A DNA stretch of 7,677 nt from Clostridia bacterium (lineage in GTDB: Bacteria; Bacillota; Clostridia; DUPQ01): contig JAUUZV010000114.1 of NCBI GenBank assembly GCA_030592085.1, positions 1 to 7,677 of the forward strand, written 5' to 3'. Positions within the stretch are counted from its first letter, which is position 1. Each line of letters starts with the position of its first letter. Made by a program: the position numbers and the translations under genes. Below are positions 1 to 6,250 of the stretch, one piece after another. The notes under the pieces were generated by a model. The model saw only the letters and a program-made list of their open reading frames with translations, was not told the origin of the DNA and made no database searches.

Positions 1-290
1 ATAAAGACCCATCATTTAGAAAAAAAGTTCTTGAGTCTAAAGGATTTTGTTTACGTCATTATACTCAATTACTAAAAGGTGCAAAAAGCAATATGTCTAG
101 TAAAAAACTGGCTTTATTTATAATCGAAATGAATAAACTAATGAGTAATAATATGGAAAGAATACTAGAAGATATTCAGTGGTTTGCACAAAAATTTGAT
201 CATAGGAATGAAAAAGCCTCATGGAAAACATCAGAAGATGCTGTACCAAGGACCATTGAAAAGTTTATCTCTTACTGTGATTTTAAATAA
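1..290 (+). CDS. DUF6062-like protein, 3' end only (5' end beyond the left edge)
   Basis: The frame is open from base 3 to the TAA at 288-290, giving 95 visible residues with no stop back to the window edge. An ATG at 93 exists, but coding clearly continues upstream of it, with the sequence KDPSFRKKVLESKGFCLRHY, so 93 is not the start. The 'S-K-G-F-C-x-x-H' stretch and the later 'WFAQKFDHRNE' and 'EDAVPRTIEK' segments match my recollection of the DUF6062 family found in Firmicutes. The function of that family is unknown. The visible part is charged, probably helical, and has no membrane segment. The Cys-His pair could bind a metal, but this is only a guess. The gene converges on the minus-strand NTPase gene with one base between stop codons, and no terminator hairpin is visible there. 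The family assignment is from memory. Confidence 0.7.
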   Translation, partial: KDPSFRKKVLESKGFCLRHYTQLLKGAKSNMSSKKLALFIIEMNKLMSNNMERILEDIQWFAQKFDHRNEKASWKTSEDAVPRTIEKFISYCDFK

Positions 291-291
291 T

Positions 292-1122
292 TTATGGATA
301 TATTTCATTGTTGATAACAATATGTTTAACTGTAATATCTAAACTGTGTAGATGAAGTGCTGTAAGTCGTTCAAGTGTTTTTTTAGTTGTAATCTGAATT
401 TCTTTTAACACTTCAAATATTGGATATTGATAATTAAGTGTTATATGCATATCTATACTTATTCCACCTTCTTTTTTAATAATTCTAAAACGGGTCAGTC
501 CTTCATACCCTTTTACAGTACTAGCTGCATAGTTTGCGATTTGATATAGTGCATTATTAGATATTGTGTAATTTCCTAAAAAACTAAAAGTTGGTCTTAC
601 AATGGTTTTACTACCCTCAGAAACATAATTATTAGACCCTTTTTTACGGAAAACATATAATGGGTCAAGTAAATATCCACTAAAATCTTTTTTTATTTCA
701 AAAGTAGGAACTGGTATAACATGTTTTCCTTTATTCTTACGGCTAAATAATGCTTTTTTAATTTCATCCTCTTCTGAAATATCTTGAATATATATAGTAC
801 GTTGAATTTCATCTAAATCTAGTTTCCTGGCAATCTCTCTTACCATTCTATCAGAAGTTCCCAGCACTAATACTGTCTCTACTTTATTTACTTTTATTGC
901 TTTAATCATTTCTTTACGATGAGCTTCATCAAAAAACAGTGCTCTTTTTACAGAAGCAATTTTTGTTGGTTCAGCTTTAGCACTAGTGCCTGCGAACACT
1001 TTATTACTACCAATTAATAACCCGTCATCTATGATATAGTCAATGCCCATATCGCTGGCTAACATGGTAGACTTATGGCTTTTGCCAGTCCCTGGAGGAC
1101 CAACTAATGCATAAACTCTCAT
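292..1122 (-). CDS. P-loop NTPase fused to a C-terminal Asp23/Gls24-like domain
   Basis: This is a 276-residue, probably cytosolic protein. Residues 8-15 (GPPGTGKS) form a canonical Walker A motif right after a first beta strand. Residues 63-68 (FFDEAH) look like a Walker-B-like DEAH segment, and residues 83-90 (TVLVLGTS) look like a further core strand. A linker region around 133-180 contains 'HVIPVPTFEIKKDFSGYLLDP'-type sequence that is neither classic AAA+ nor kinase. From about 184 to 270 the pattern is that of Asp23/Gls24 (DUF322) proteins: 'ISNNALYQIANYAASTVKGYEG', then 'ISIDMHITLNYQYPIFEVLKEIQ', then 'LTALHLHSLDITVKHIVI'. No signal peptide or transmembrane segment is seen. Asp23-type domains are linked to cell-envelope stress and membrane-anchored assemblies in Gram-positives; the role of this fusion is unknown to me. 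The gene lies 19 bp after the methyltransferase gene, has only a weak A-rich ribosome-binding region, and is probably cotranscribed. Similar proteins probably exist in other Clostridia. Confidence 0.8.
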   Translation of the reverse strand: MRVYALVGPPGTGKSHKSTMLASDMGIDYIIDDGLLIGSNKVFAGTSAKAEPTKIASVKRALFFDEAHRKEMIKAIKVNKVETVLVLGTSDRMVREIARKLDLDEIQRTIYIQDISEEDEIKKALFSRKNKGKHVIPVPTFEIKKDFSGYLLDPLYVFRKKGSNNYVSEGSKTIVRPTFSFLGNYTISNNALYQIANYAASTVKGYEGLTRFRIIKKEGGISIDMHITLNYQYPIFEVLKEIQITTKKTLERLTALHLHSLDITVKHIVINNEIYP

Positions 1123-1141
1123 AATTTTCTTTTATAGTATA

Positions 1142-1744
1142 TCATACTTTTTTTATAGATTTTAAGACACGATACCCTTTATTCTTAAAAAGCACCTGAC
1201 AATTACCAAACACCTTTATTAACTTATCGTAATGACTATCAGCTCCTTGTTTTTTCTGTACTACAATATACAAGCAGCCCTCATTCAAAAGGTGTTCATA
1301 ACATCCCTCAAATAAGTTGAAAATCACAGTTTTCCCTGCTCTTATGGGAGGATTTAATGAAATTACTTGAAACATTTCATCTATTGTGGAAAACCCATCT
1401 GATTCGATAATTTGTTTATACTCAATTTTATTTAATAACAGGTTTTTTTTAGTTAGTTCTAGGGCTCTCTTATTAATATCACTAAAGTTTATATTTTCTA
1501 TATCAATAAAATGAGATAATATAATTCCAATTGGGCCATATCCACAACCTAAATCAAGATAAGTATTAATATGTTTAACATCTTTTTTAATAGCCTCAAT
1601 TAAAGTTAGAGAACCAAAATCTACTGAATTTCTTGAAAATACACCACGGTCTGTTAATAACCTAAAAGGAACCTTGTTTACATACCAGGTTATTTCTTTT
1701 TCTTCACTTGCCACTGTTGGCTTATTTTCAAAATATTGTGTCAT
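1142..1744 (-). CDS. RsmC/YbxB-like class I SAM-dependent (probable 16S rRNA guanine-N2) methyltransferase
   Basis: The product of 200 residues has a Rossmann-type methyltransferase core. Motif I is DLGCGYGPIG (64-73), and the catalytic or substrate motif is NPPIRAGK (131-138), the form of the NPP[FY] signature seen in the Gram-positive YbxB branch of the RsmC family. 'TDRGVFSRNSVDFGS' (31-45) and 'VVQKKQGADS' (161-170) are also typical of that branch. E. coli RsmC methylates G1207 of 16S rRNA; this shorter single-domain relative is inferred to do something similar. I chose the ATG at 1744 because it gives the usual family N-terminus (MTQYF) and has an AGGGA sequence upstream. The frame extends to a TTG at 1765, but that codon sits in the U-tract of the ferredoxin terminator and has no ribosome-binding site. 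Expression therefore depends on terminator read-through or on a promoter I do not recognise. Confidence 0.87.
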   Translation of the reverse strand: MTQYFENKPTVASEEKEITWYVNKVPFRLLTDRGVFSRNSVDFGSLTLIEAIKKDVKHINTYLDLGCGYGPIGIILSHFIDIENINFSDINKRALELTKKNLLLNKIEYKQIIESDGFSTIDEMFQVISLNPPIRAGKTVIFNLFEGCYEHLLNEGCLYIVVQKKQGADSHYDKLIKVFGNCQVLFKNKGYRVLKSIKKV

Positions 1745-1760
1745 TGCTTTTTCCCTATTA

Positions 1761-1788
1761 AACAAAACAGGCGAATACTATTCGCCTG
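1761..1788 (-). terminator. Intrinsic terminator of the ferredoxin gene
   Basis: On the minus strand, CAGGCGAATA and TATTCGCCTG form a perfect inverted repeat around one base. In practice this is a GC-rich stem of 8 bp with a 5-base loop, followed directly by TTTTGTT. It lies 25 bp after the ferredoxin stop codon and ends only 16 bp before the methyltransferase ATG. It is therefore either a full terminator or a partial one that sets the level of the downstream pair. Confidence 0.9.
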
Positions 1789-1812
1789 CCTACATTGTTA
1801 ATTAATTAATAA

Positions 1813-1983
1813 TTACTCTGGTTGCGGTGCTTCTGTTGGACAGACATCTAAGCATGCGCCACAGTCAATACATGCATCTGCATCAATAATATAAATACTA
1901 TCACCCTCTGTTATGCAATCAACTGGACATTCACTTACACAAGCTCCACAGTTAATGCAAGCATCGTTAATTTTATAAGCCAT
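1813..1983 (-). CDS. Clostridial-type 2[4Fe-4S] ferredoxin, 56 residues
   Basis: This small cytosolic electron carrier matches the classical clostridial ferredoxins in length and sequence. Two cysteine sets are visible: C9-x2-C12-x2-C15-x3-C19-P and C38-x2-C41-x2-C44-x3-C48-P. By family rule the fourth ligands are exchanged, so cluster I would use C9, C12, C15 and C48, and cluster II C38, C41, C44 and C19. A ninth cysteine, C23, stands where the family usually has Ala (CPVDCI instead of CPVNAI). The start is fixed by a perfect GGAGGT seven bases upstream of the ATG. The gene has its own promoter and terminator, so it is an independent unit and not simply the end of the ricT operon. It may serve as a general electron donor; its partner cannot be read from the sequence. 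Its neighbour RicT carries conserved Fe-S-type cysteines, but that link is only positional. Confidence 0.95.
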   Translation of the reverse strand: MAYKINDACINCGACVSECPVDCITEGDSIYIIDADACIDCGACLDVCPTEAPQPE

Positions 1984-1990
1984 TTGTTCT

Positions 1991-1996
1991 ACCTCC
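1991..1996 (-). promoter_or_regulatory. Ribosome-binding site of the ferredoxin gene
   Basis: GGAGGT on the minus strand, seven bases before the ATG. It is among the strongest Shine-Dalgarno matches in the window and fits a highly expressed ferredoxin. Confidence 0.9.
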
Positions 1997-2011
1997 GATT
2001 TTATTAATCAT

Positions 2012-2040
2012 ATTATATAGCAGTCAATTGTTAAAATCAA
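2012..2040 (-). promoter_or_regulatory. Sigma-A-type promoter of the ferredoxin gene
   Basis: On the minus strand, TTGATT (2035-2040) is followed after exactly 17 bases by a perfect TATAAT (2012-2017). Transcription would start around 2004-2006, leaving a leader of about 20 bases that holds the GGAGGT ribosome-binding site. A second TTGACT lies closer to the -10 box, but the spacing of 4 bases is too short for it to act as a -35 element. Confidence 0.8.
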
Positions 2041-2043
2041 TTG
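2024..2043. repeat. Pair of TCAATTG direct repeats in the ferredoxin promoter
   Basis: TCAATTG occurs at 2024-2030 and 2037-2043, 13 bases apart start to start, separated by TTAAAA. Each copy contains the palindrome CAATTG. One copy overlaps the -35 box and the other lies in the spacer. They could be an operator, or chance in AT-rich DNA. Pairing of the two copies as a hairpin would give only a 6-bp AT-rich stem without a U-tract, so it is not a convincing ricT terminator. Confidence 0.4.
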
Positions 2044-2058
2044 CCTTTTTTATATCTA

Positions 2059-2910
2059 TTACCTTTTATCTGTTTTTTGATTTTTATATCTCTTCTTAGC
2101 CCACTTTTGTACTGTTAAATCACTTATTGAATACTCATTAACTTCAATATCATCACCTTTAAAAACCTTAACTCTCACATTTCCTTTTAAAAGACTAACT
2201 GATATTACTTCTCCTTTACCATCAACAGTAGTAACTAGTGATCCAATTCCCGGTGATTCTTTTATTAAGTCTTGATAAGCTTCATTTTCATATCGTAGAC
2301 AACACATTAATCGTGAGCAAATTCCAGATATTTTAGTTGGATTTAATGATAAACTTTGATCTTTTGCCATTTTAATTGATACTGGTTGAAATTCATCTAA
2401 AAAAGAATTACAGCAAAGTCTTCGCCCACAAATACCAACGCCTCCTAATATTTTTGCTTCATCCCTAATGCCAATTTGTCGTAATTCAATTCGTGTTCTG
2501 AATACACTAGCCAAATCTTTAACCAATTCACGAAAATCAACTCTTCCTTCAGCAGTAAAATGAAATAGGATTTTATTTCCTTCAAAAGTATAATCTACAC
2601 TAACTAATTTCATTGCAATTTTATGTTTTTTTATTTTTTCATAACAAATGGTATAAGCTTCTTGTTCTTTAATCTTATTTTTCTTTATAATATCTTTATC
2701 TTTGTCATTTGCAATTCTTATTATTTCCTTTAAGGGTGAAACCACCTTATCATCTTCTACTTCTTTAGGTTCCAATACAATAGTGCCGAATTCAACTCCT
2801 TTAGCTGTTTCAACAATAACATTTTCACCTTTTGGAAGATCAAGCTCACCAGGAGAAAAGTAATATACTTTTCCGACATTCTTAAATCTTATTCCTGCTA
2901 CCTTAATCAT
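2059..2910 (-). CDS. ricT: PSP1-domain regulatory iron-sulfur protein RicT (YaaT)
   Basis: The product of 283 residues matches Bacillus RicT/YaaT throughout. The N-terminus (VAGIRFKNVGKVYYF) and the PSP1 core with 'AEGRVDFRELVKDLASVF' and 'RIELRQIGIRDEAK' are typical. The cysteine cluster is complete: C161, C166 and C167 in CGRRLCC, and C198, C203 and C204 in CSRLMCC. In B. subtilis, RicT works with RicA (YmcA) and RicF (YlbF) in a complex that binds [4Fe-4S] clusters and steers RNase Y-dependent mRNA maturation, affecting competence, sporulation and biofilm formation. RicA and RicF are not in this window. The C-terminal tail is very basic (KKRYKNQKTDKR). The start overlaps the end of holB by 8 bp and is preceded by GAGGAG within holB, so translation is coupled. 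It is the last gene of the main operon. Confidence 0.93.
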   Translation of the reverse strand: MIKVAGIRFKNVGKVYYFSPGELDLPKGENVIVETAKGVEFGTIVLEPKEVEDDKVVSPLKEIIRIANDKDKDIIKKNKIKEQEAYTICYEKIKKHKIAMKLVSVDYTFEGNKILFHFTAEGRVDFRELVKDLASVFRTRIELRQIGIRDEAKILGGVGICGRRLCCNSFLDEFQPVSIKMAKDQSLSLNPTKISGICSRLMCCLRYENEAYQDLIKESPGIGSLVTTVDGKGEVISVSLLKGNVRVKVFKGDDIEVNEYSISDLTVQKWAKKRYKNQKTDKR

Positions 2911-3892
2911 TAATTAACTCCTCTAATATTCTTATGGTCATCCCGTCTAACGTCATTTTCCTAGAAGCATGCTGCTTTAGTCGAGATACAGTATCTTGTA
3001 AAATAAATATTGCTTTCAATAAAACACTACTATTATACTTATTGATACCATTACTTATCATATACTTTTTGTCTTTGTTTATCAAGAGTAACTCATTTTG
3101 AGTTTCTAAAAACACGACCATGTCTTTAAATAACTTTATTACTACTTGTAAAAATTCATCTACATTTTCTTTTGTTACTGATTCTACTTTGGCAAAAGAA
3201 TCACTCTCATTACGATTAATTAAAGATTCTGTATAACTAACACCTAATTCTCTAGTAGTTATAAATTCCTCTGACGATAAAATTTTTATAGCTTTCCCAA
3301 TAGAGCCTTCTGCATAATGGCTAGCCAAAGTTATTAACTTGTCATCTGTTGATTGTGTTTTTAAAAACTTTTTAATTTCACTTTGTGAATTATTTCCAAT
3401 TTGATATATGGTGGCTCGTGACGAAACAGTGGGTATAATACCTTCTAAATTATTAACTGTAATAATAATATGTCCATATGAAGGTGGTTCTTCAAATATT
3501 TTTAACAAACTATTCTGTGCTTGTGGTGTCATTTTTTCACCATCATAAATCACATAGATTTTCTTATTGCTAATGGTTGGTTTTAGTGACATTGATTTTA
3601 TAATCTCTCTAATATCATCTACTTTAATAGATTGGCCAGTTGCTCTTAATTGATAAAATTCAGTAATACCATTAACTTTTTCACTTAAACAGTGAGTACA
3701 AGATCCACATGGTTGTGAATTAATAGGTTTTTCACATAACAAAGCATTTGCAATAGCTTTAGCAAATATCTTTTTTCCAGTTCCTTTCTCCCCAACTAAT
3801 AAACAAGCATGGGGAAAAACATTATTATTTATTGCATTAATAAGTTTTTTTTTGAATACTTCTCTTCCTGTTATATCAGAAAATGAAATCAT
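2903..3892 (-). CDS. holB: DNA polymerase III subunit delta' (clamp loader)
   Basis: The product of 329 residues fits the clamp-loader delta' subunit, which with delta and DnaX loads the sliding clamp at the replication fork. The N-terminal AAA+-like domain has a P-loop relative, GEKGTGKK (34-41). The zinc-binding cysteines are C53, C62, C65 and C68 (CGSCTHC). The sensor-helix motif 'SLLKIFEEPP' (128-137) is present, as is an SRA version of the SRC arginine-finger motif (158-160). The Walker A ends in Lys instead of Ser/Thr and the Walker-B region reads YDGEKM without a DE pair. This suggests the subunit does not hydrolyse ATP itself, as is usual for delta'. The less conserved C-terminal part is the oligomerisation region. 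The start is 5 bp after the darA stop codon and has only a weak ribosome-binding site (GAGAAAG), so it is probably coupled. Bacillus normally has yaaR between yaaQ and holB; it is absent here. Confidence 0.93.
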   Translation of the reverse strand: MISFSDITGREVFKKKLINAINNNVFPHACLLVGEKGTGKKIFAKAIANALLCEKPINSQPCGSCTHCLSEKVNGITEFYQLRATGQSIKVDDIREIIKSMSLKPTISNKKIYVIYDGEKMTPQAQNSLLKIFEEPPSYGHIIITVNNLEGIIPTVSSRATIYQIGNNSQSEIKKFLKTQSTDDKLITLASHYAEGSIGKAIKILSSEEFITTRELGVSYTESLINRNESDSFAKVESVTKENVDEFLQVVIKLFKDMVVFLETQNELLLINKDKKYMISNGINKYNSSVLLKAIFILQDTVSRLKQHASRKMTLDGMTIRILEELIND

Positions 3893-3897
3893 AAAAG

Positions 3898-4227
3898 CTA
3901 TGCTTTCTCATACTTTTCAACATCAACAACAAATATAGTTGCACCGCCAAGTGTTATTTCTACTGGATAACCAGCTGTCATGGCCACTCCCATAGCTGGA
4001 ACGTTTGCAGAATTAATTAATTTCTTTCTGCTTTTTGATTTTGCTTTTATAAGTTCAATAACTAACTCTACTTTTTCTTTTGGAATTCCTACTAATAAAG
4101 TTGTATTACCCGCTCTTAAAAAACCGCCAGTAGAACACAATTTTGTGACACTAAATCCATTTTCATTAAGTGCTTTCATTACTTCAATTTCATCTTCATC
4201 ATGAACAATTGCAAATACGAGCTTCAT
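3898..4227 (-). CDS. darA: Cyclic di-AMP receptor of the PII-like DarA/PstA (YaaQ) family
   Basis: The 109-residue length is the same as Bacillus YaaQ/DarA and close to S. aureus PstA. The protein has the family pattern: 'MKLVFAIVHDED' start, 'FSVTKLCSTGGFLRAGNTTLLVGI' in the middle, and 'YPVEITLGGATIFVVDVEKY' at the end. Residues in the nucleotide pocket of characterised homologues are recognisable here (T28, G35, F36, N41, G47). Position 26, an Arg in the S. aureus protein as I recall it, is Ser here. The family forms PII-like trimers that bind c-di-AMP; the downstream partner is still poorly known. The start is supported by AAGGAG lying in the last codons of tmk, 6 bases upstream. It is probably expressed with tmk and holB. 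Confidence 0.93.
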   Translation of the reverse strand: MKLVFAIVHDEDEIEVMKALNENGFSVTKLCSTGGFLRAGNTTLLVGIPKEKVELVIELIKAKSKSRKKLINSANVPAMGVAMTAGYPVEITLGGATIFVVDVEKYEKA

Positions 4228-4230
4228 TTC

Positions 4231-4860
4231 TTACTCCTTCTCTATACACTGATTGATTTCTATCATCATTAATTCATAAATATGATCAATACTTCCATTT
4301 CCATCAATTCTCTTGATTCTTTTGGTAAATCTCTGACAAAGAGCGAGATAACCTTCATATACACGTTGATGGAATTGAATTTTTTCATTTTCCAAGCGAT
4401 CGGTTTCTGAAACACTAAAACGTCGATTTAACGAAGTTTTAGGATCGATATCAATAAATAGGGTAATATCTGGCAATGTATTTTGTATTGCTGTTAGATT
4501 AACAGCTAAAACATCATCTATTGCAATACCTCGCCCATACCCTTGATAAGCTACAGAAGAATCAATAAACCTATCACATATTACTATTATACCACTTTCT
4601 AATGTAGGTTTGATAATCTGAGAAAATAATTGAGCTCTTGAAGATGCATATAGAAGCATTTCAGCTACATCTGTCATTTCTGTGTTTTTAGCATCTAATA
4701 AAATATCTCTAACTTTTTCACCAATGGGAGTTCCCCCAGGTTCTCTAAGTACAACAACCTGATGACCAATTTTTTCAAAATGTTCTTTTATTTTTAAAAT
4801 ACATGATGTTTTTCCTGATCCGTCTAAACCTTCAATGGAAATAAACAATCCCTTCTTCAT
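4231..4860 (-). CDS. tmk: Thymidylate kinase (dTMP kinase)
   Basis: The 209-residue cytosolic enzyme phosphorylates dTMP to dTDP with ATP, the step feeding dTTP synthesis. The P-loop GLDGSGKT is at 11-18, after the family's 'ISIE' strand. The dTMP-binding segment REPGGT is at 39-44, the DRF motif (D96-R97-F98) follows, and 'DSSVAYQGYGRG' is at 100-111. The LID region has 'RRFS..ETDRLE' (146-157). Its length is normal for the family. The start has AGAGG seven bases upstream, overlapping the end of the decarboxylase gene, whose stop codon is one base before the ATG. The neighbourhood (decarboxylase, tmk, darA, holB) matches the Bacillus yaaO-tmk-yaaQ-holB order. Confidence 0.95.
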   Translation of the reverse strand: MKKGLFISIEGLDGSGKTSCILKIKEHFEKIGHQVVVLREPGGTPIGEKVRDILLDAKNTEMTDVAEMLLYASSRAQLFSQIIKPTLESGIIVICDRFIDSSVAYQGYGRGIAIDDVLAVNLTAIQNTLPDITLFIDIDPKTSLNRRFSVSETDRLENEKIQFHQRVYEGYLALCQRFTKRIKRIDGNGSIDHIYELMMIEINQCIEKE

Positions 4861-4861
4861 A

Positions 4862-6250
4862 TCAAACCTCTATTATCTTTATGTAATTACTATCAAGTCC
4901 CATCACAGCCTGACCACTTCTTAGTATGAGAGTAATATAGTCAATATGTAACTGACTAATTTCTTCACCATAATAAAGTAATGGAATACCAGGTGGATAA
5001 GGTACTATTATTGTACCACAAATTTTACCAATTGCCTTGTTCAATTGAATAGTTTTAGTTGGCATTATCTTTGCTTTTTTAATATCTATAACTTGAACAG
5101 GTTCGAAAGTTGGATAAGCTAAGATTGCTTTATTCTTTCCTTTTTCCAAGTTATTAAGTTGATTAAGCAATAAAACAAAATCTTTCTTTCTATGATTTGG
5201 AGTAGTTATAAGAACTAAATGAGTAAGCGATGCCATCTCAATATCAATATTTTTTTTGTGTAATAAATCAGCAATTTCATTTCCAGTTAATTTAGCTTTA
5301 CTAACATCTATTATTATTCTAGTAATATCATCTGTCTCACATACTGGAAAAGGACAATTTTTAATGAAGAAATTAATTGTTTTAAATAATTTATTATAGG
5401 CTTTGTGATAATTAGATAAAAGGGCTTGTTCCATTAAAGACATAAGCAAATATGAAGGTGAAGTTGTTGTTAGCGATTTTACTATATCCATTAATAAAGC
5501 TAAATCTACCATCTTATTGTTTCCATGTATAATAGCACTTTGTGTCAAACAGTTTTGTGTTTTATGAAGACTTTCCACAACAACATCTGTACCTTGTCTA
5601 ATTGCACTTTCAGGTAAATGTTCATTGTGTATAAAATGACTCCCATGTGCCTGGTCCACAAAAAGTACAATTCCTTTTTCATGAAGGTACTCACTAATTC
5701 TCTTTATATCTGAAACAAATCCATAATAAGTTGGTGAAGTTATTAAAACATATGAAATATTATGATGTTTTTGAAGAGAATGTTTAATTTGTAATAGAGA
5801 TAATGGATTGGGTATGCCATATTTTTTATGTGTCTCAATATTTGAAAAGACAACTTCAGTGTTAAATAAGATACATCCATTAATTACGCTTTGATGGGCA
5901 TCTCTTGGAATTAGAATTTTCCCCTTTTTTAAAGATACATATTTCATTAAAGCAAGTATTCCAGAAGTTGTACCATTTAATAAGTAAAGTGATTGATCAC
6001 AATGGATTTTTGTTGATATTTTCTGTAGCGATTCTTTTATAATTCCAGATGCTTCATGAAAATTATCAGCACCAACAATTTCAGTAATATCATAACTCCC
6101 CATATTTTTTTTGTATTTGGATAGAATTCCTTTACCGTTCATATGACCTGGCATATGAAAAGAAACCGCTTTATTTAAAGCATGATTATTTAAATAATTG
6201 TTAATTGGATAATTACTTTTTATTTTTTTCATGAAGTAAACGTAACCCAT
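4862..6250 (-). CDS. Orn/Lys/Arg decarboxylase-family PLP enzyme (YaaO-like)
   Basis: This is a fold-type I PLP enzyme of up to 462 residues, the short form without the N-terminal wing domain of E. coli decarboxylases. Visible landmarks, numbered from the ATG at 6250, are FHMPGH (31-36), the 'DITEIVGADNFH' segment (54-65), LLNGTTSG (90-97), SPTYYG (172-177), D199 in VDQAHGSHF as the cofactor-N1 ligand, and SLHK with K230 as the PLP Schiff-base lysine. The C-terminus has 'PYPPGIPLL' and 'GEEIS'. Substrate (arginine, lysine or ornithine) cannot be told from the sequence. Bacillus YaaO is the neighbour of tmk in the same way. The start is uncertain: the ATG at 6250 overlaps coaX by 38 bp and the ATG at 6232 (MKKIKSNYP) by 20 bp. 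Neither has a clear ribosome-binding site. The second removes only six residues and better fits the family. Q200 and M37 differ from the usual DEAH and PGHK residues. Confidence 0.88.
   Translation of the reverse strand: MGYVYFMKKIKSNYPINNYLNNHALNKAVSFHMPGHMNGKGILSKYKKNMGSYDITEIVGADNFHEASGIIKESLQKISTKIHCDQSLYLLNGTTSGILALMKYVSLKKGKILIPRDAHQSVINGCILFNTEVVFSNIETHKKYGIPNPLSLLQIKHSLQKHHNISYVLITSPTYYGFVSDIKRISEYLHEKGIVLFVDQAHGSHFIHNEHLPESAIRQGTDVVVESLHKTQNCLTQSAIIHGNNKMVDLALLMDIVKSLTTTSPSYLLMSLMEQALLSNYHKAYNKLFKTINFFIKNCPFPVCETDDITRIIIDVSKAKLTGNEIADLLHKKNIDIEMASLTHLVLITTPNHRKKDFVLLLNQLNNLEKGKNKAILAYPTFEPVQVIDIKKAKIMPTKTIQLNKAIGKICGTIIVPYPPGIPLLYYGEEISQLHIDYITLILRSGQAVMGLDSNYIKIIEV

Noticed and set aside
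93..290. Complete small gene starting with the ATG at 93
   Set aside because: Coding sequence typical of the family continues upstream in frame to the window edge, and no ribosome-binding site precedes 93.
1766..1812. Promoter for the methyltransferase (TTAACA followed 17-18 bases later by GTATTC/TATTCG)
   Set aside because: The -10 match is poor and it overlaps the terminator stem, so it is probably chance.
2024..2043. Hairpin terminator for ricT formed by the two CAATTG copies
   Set aside because: The stem would be 6 AT-rich base pairs with no following U-tract, and the region overlaps a good promoter.
3893..3906. Small inverted repeat (AAAGC/GCTTT) at the darA-holB junction
   Set aside because: A five-base-pair stem with a three-base loop is too weak to be a terminator, and the genes are clearly coupled.
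3980..4204. Plus-strand open frame of 74 codons
   Set aside because: It is a shadow of darA, which is full length and well conserved.
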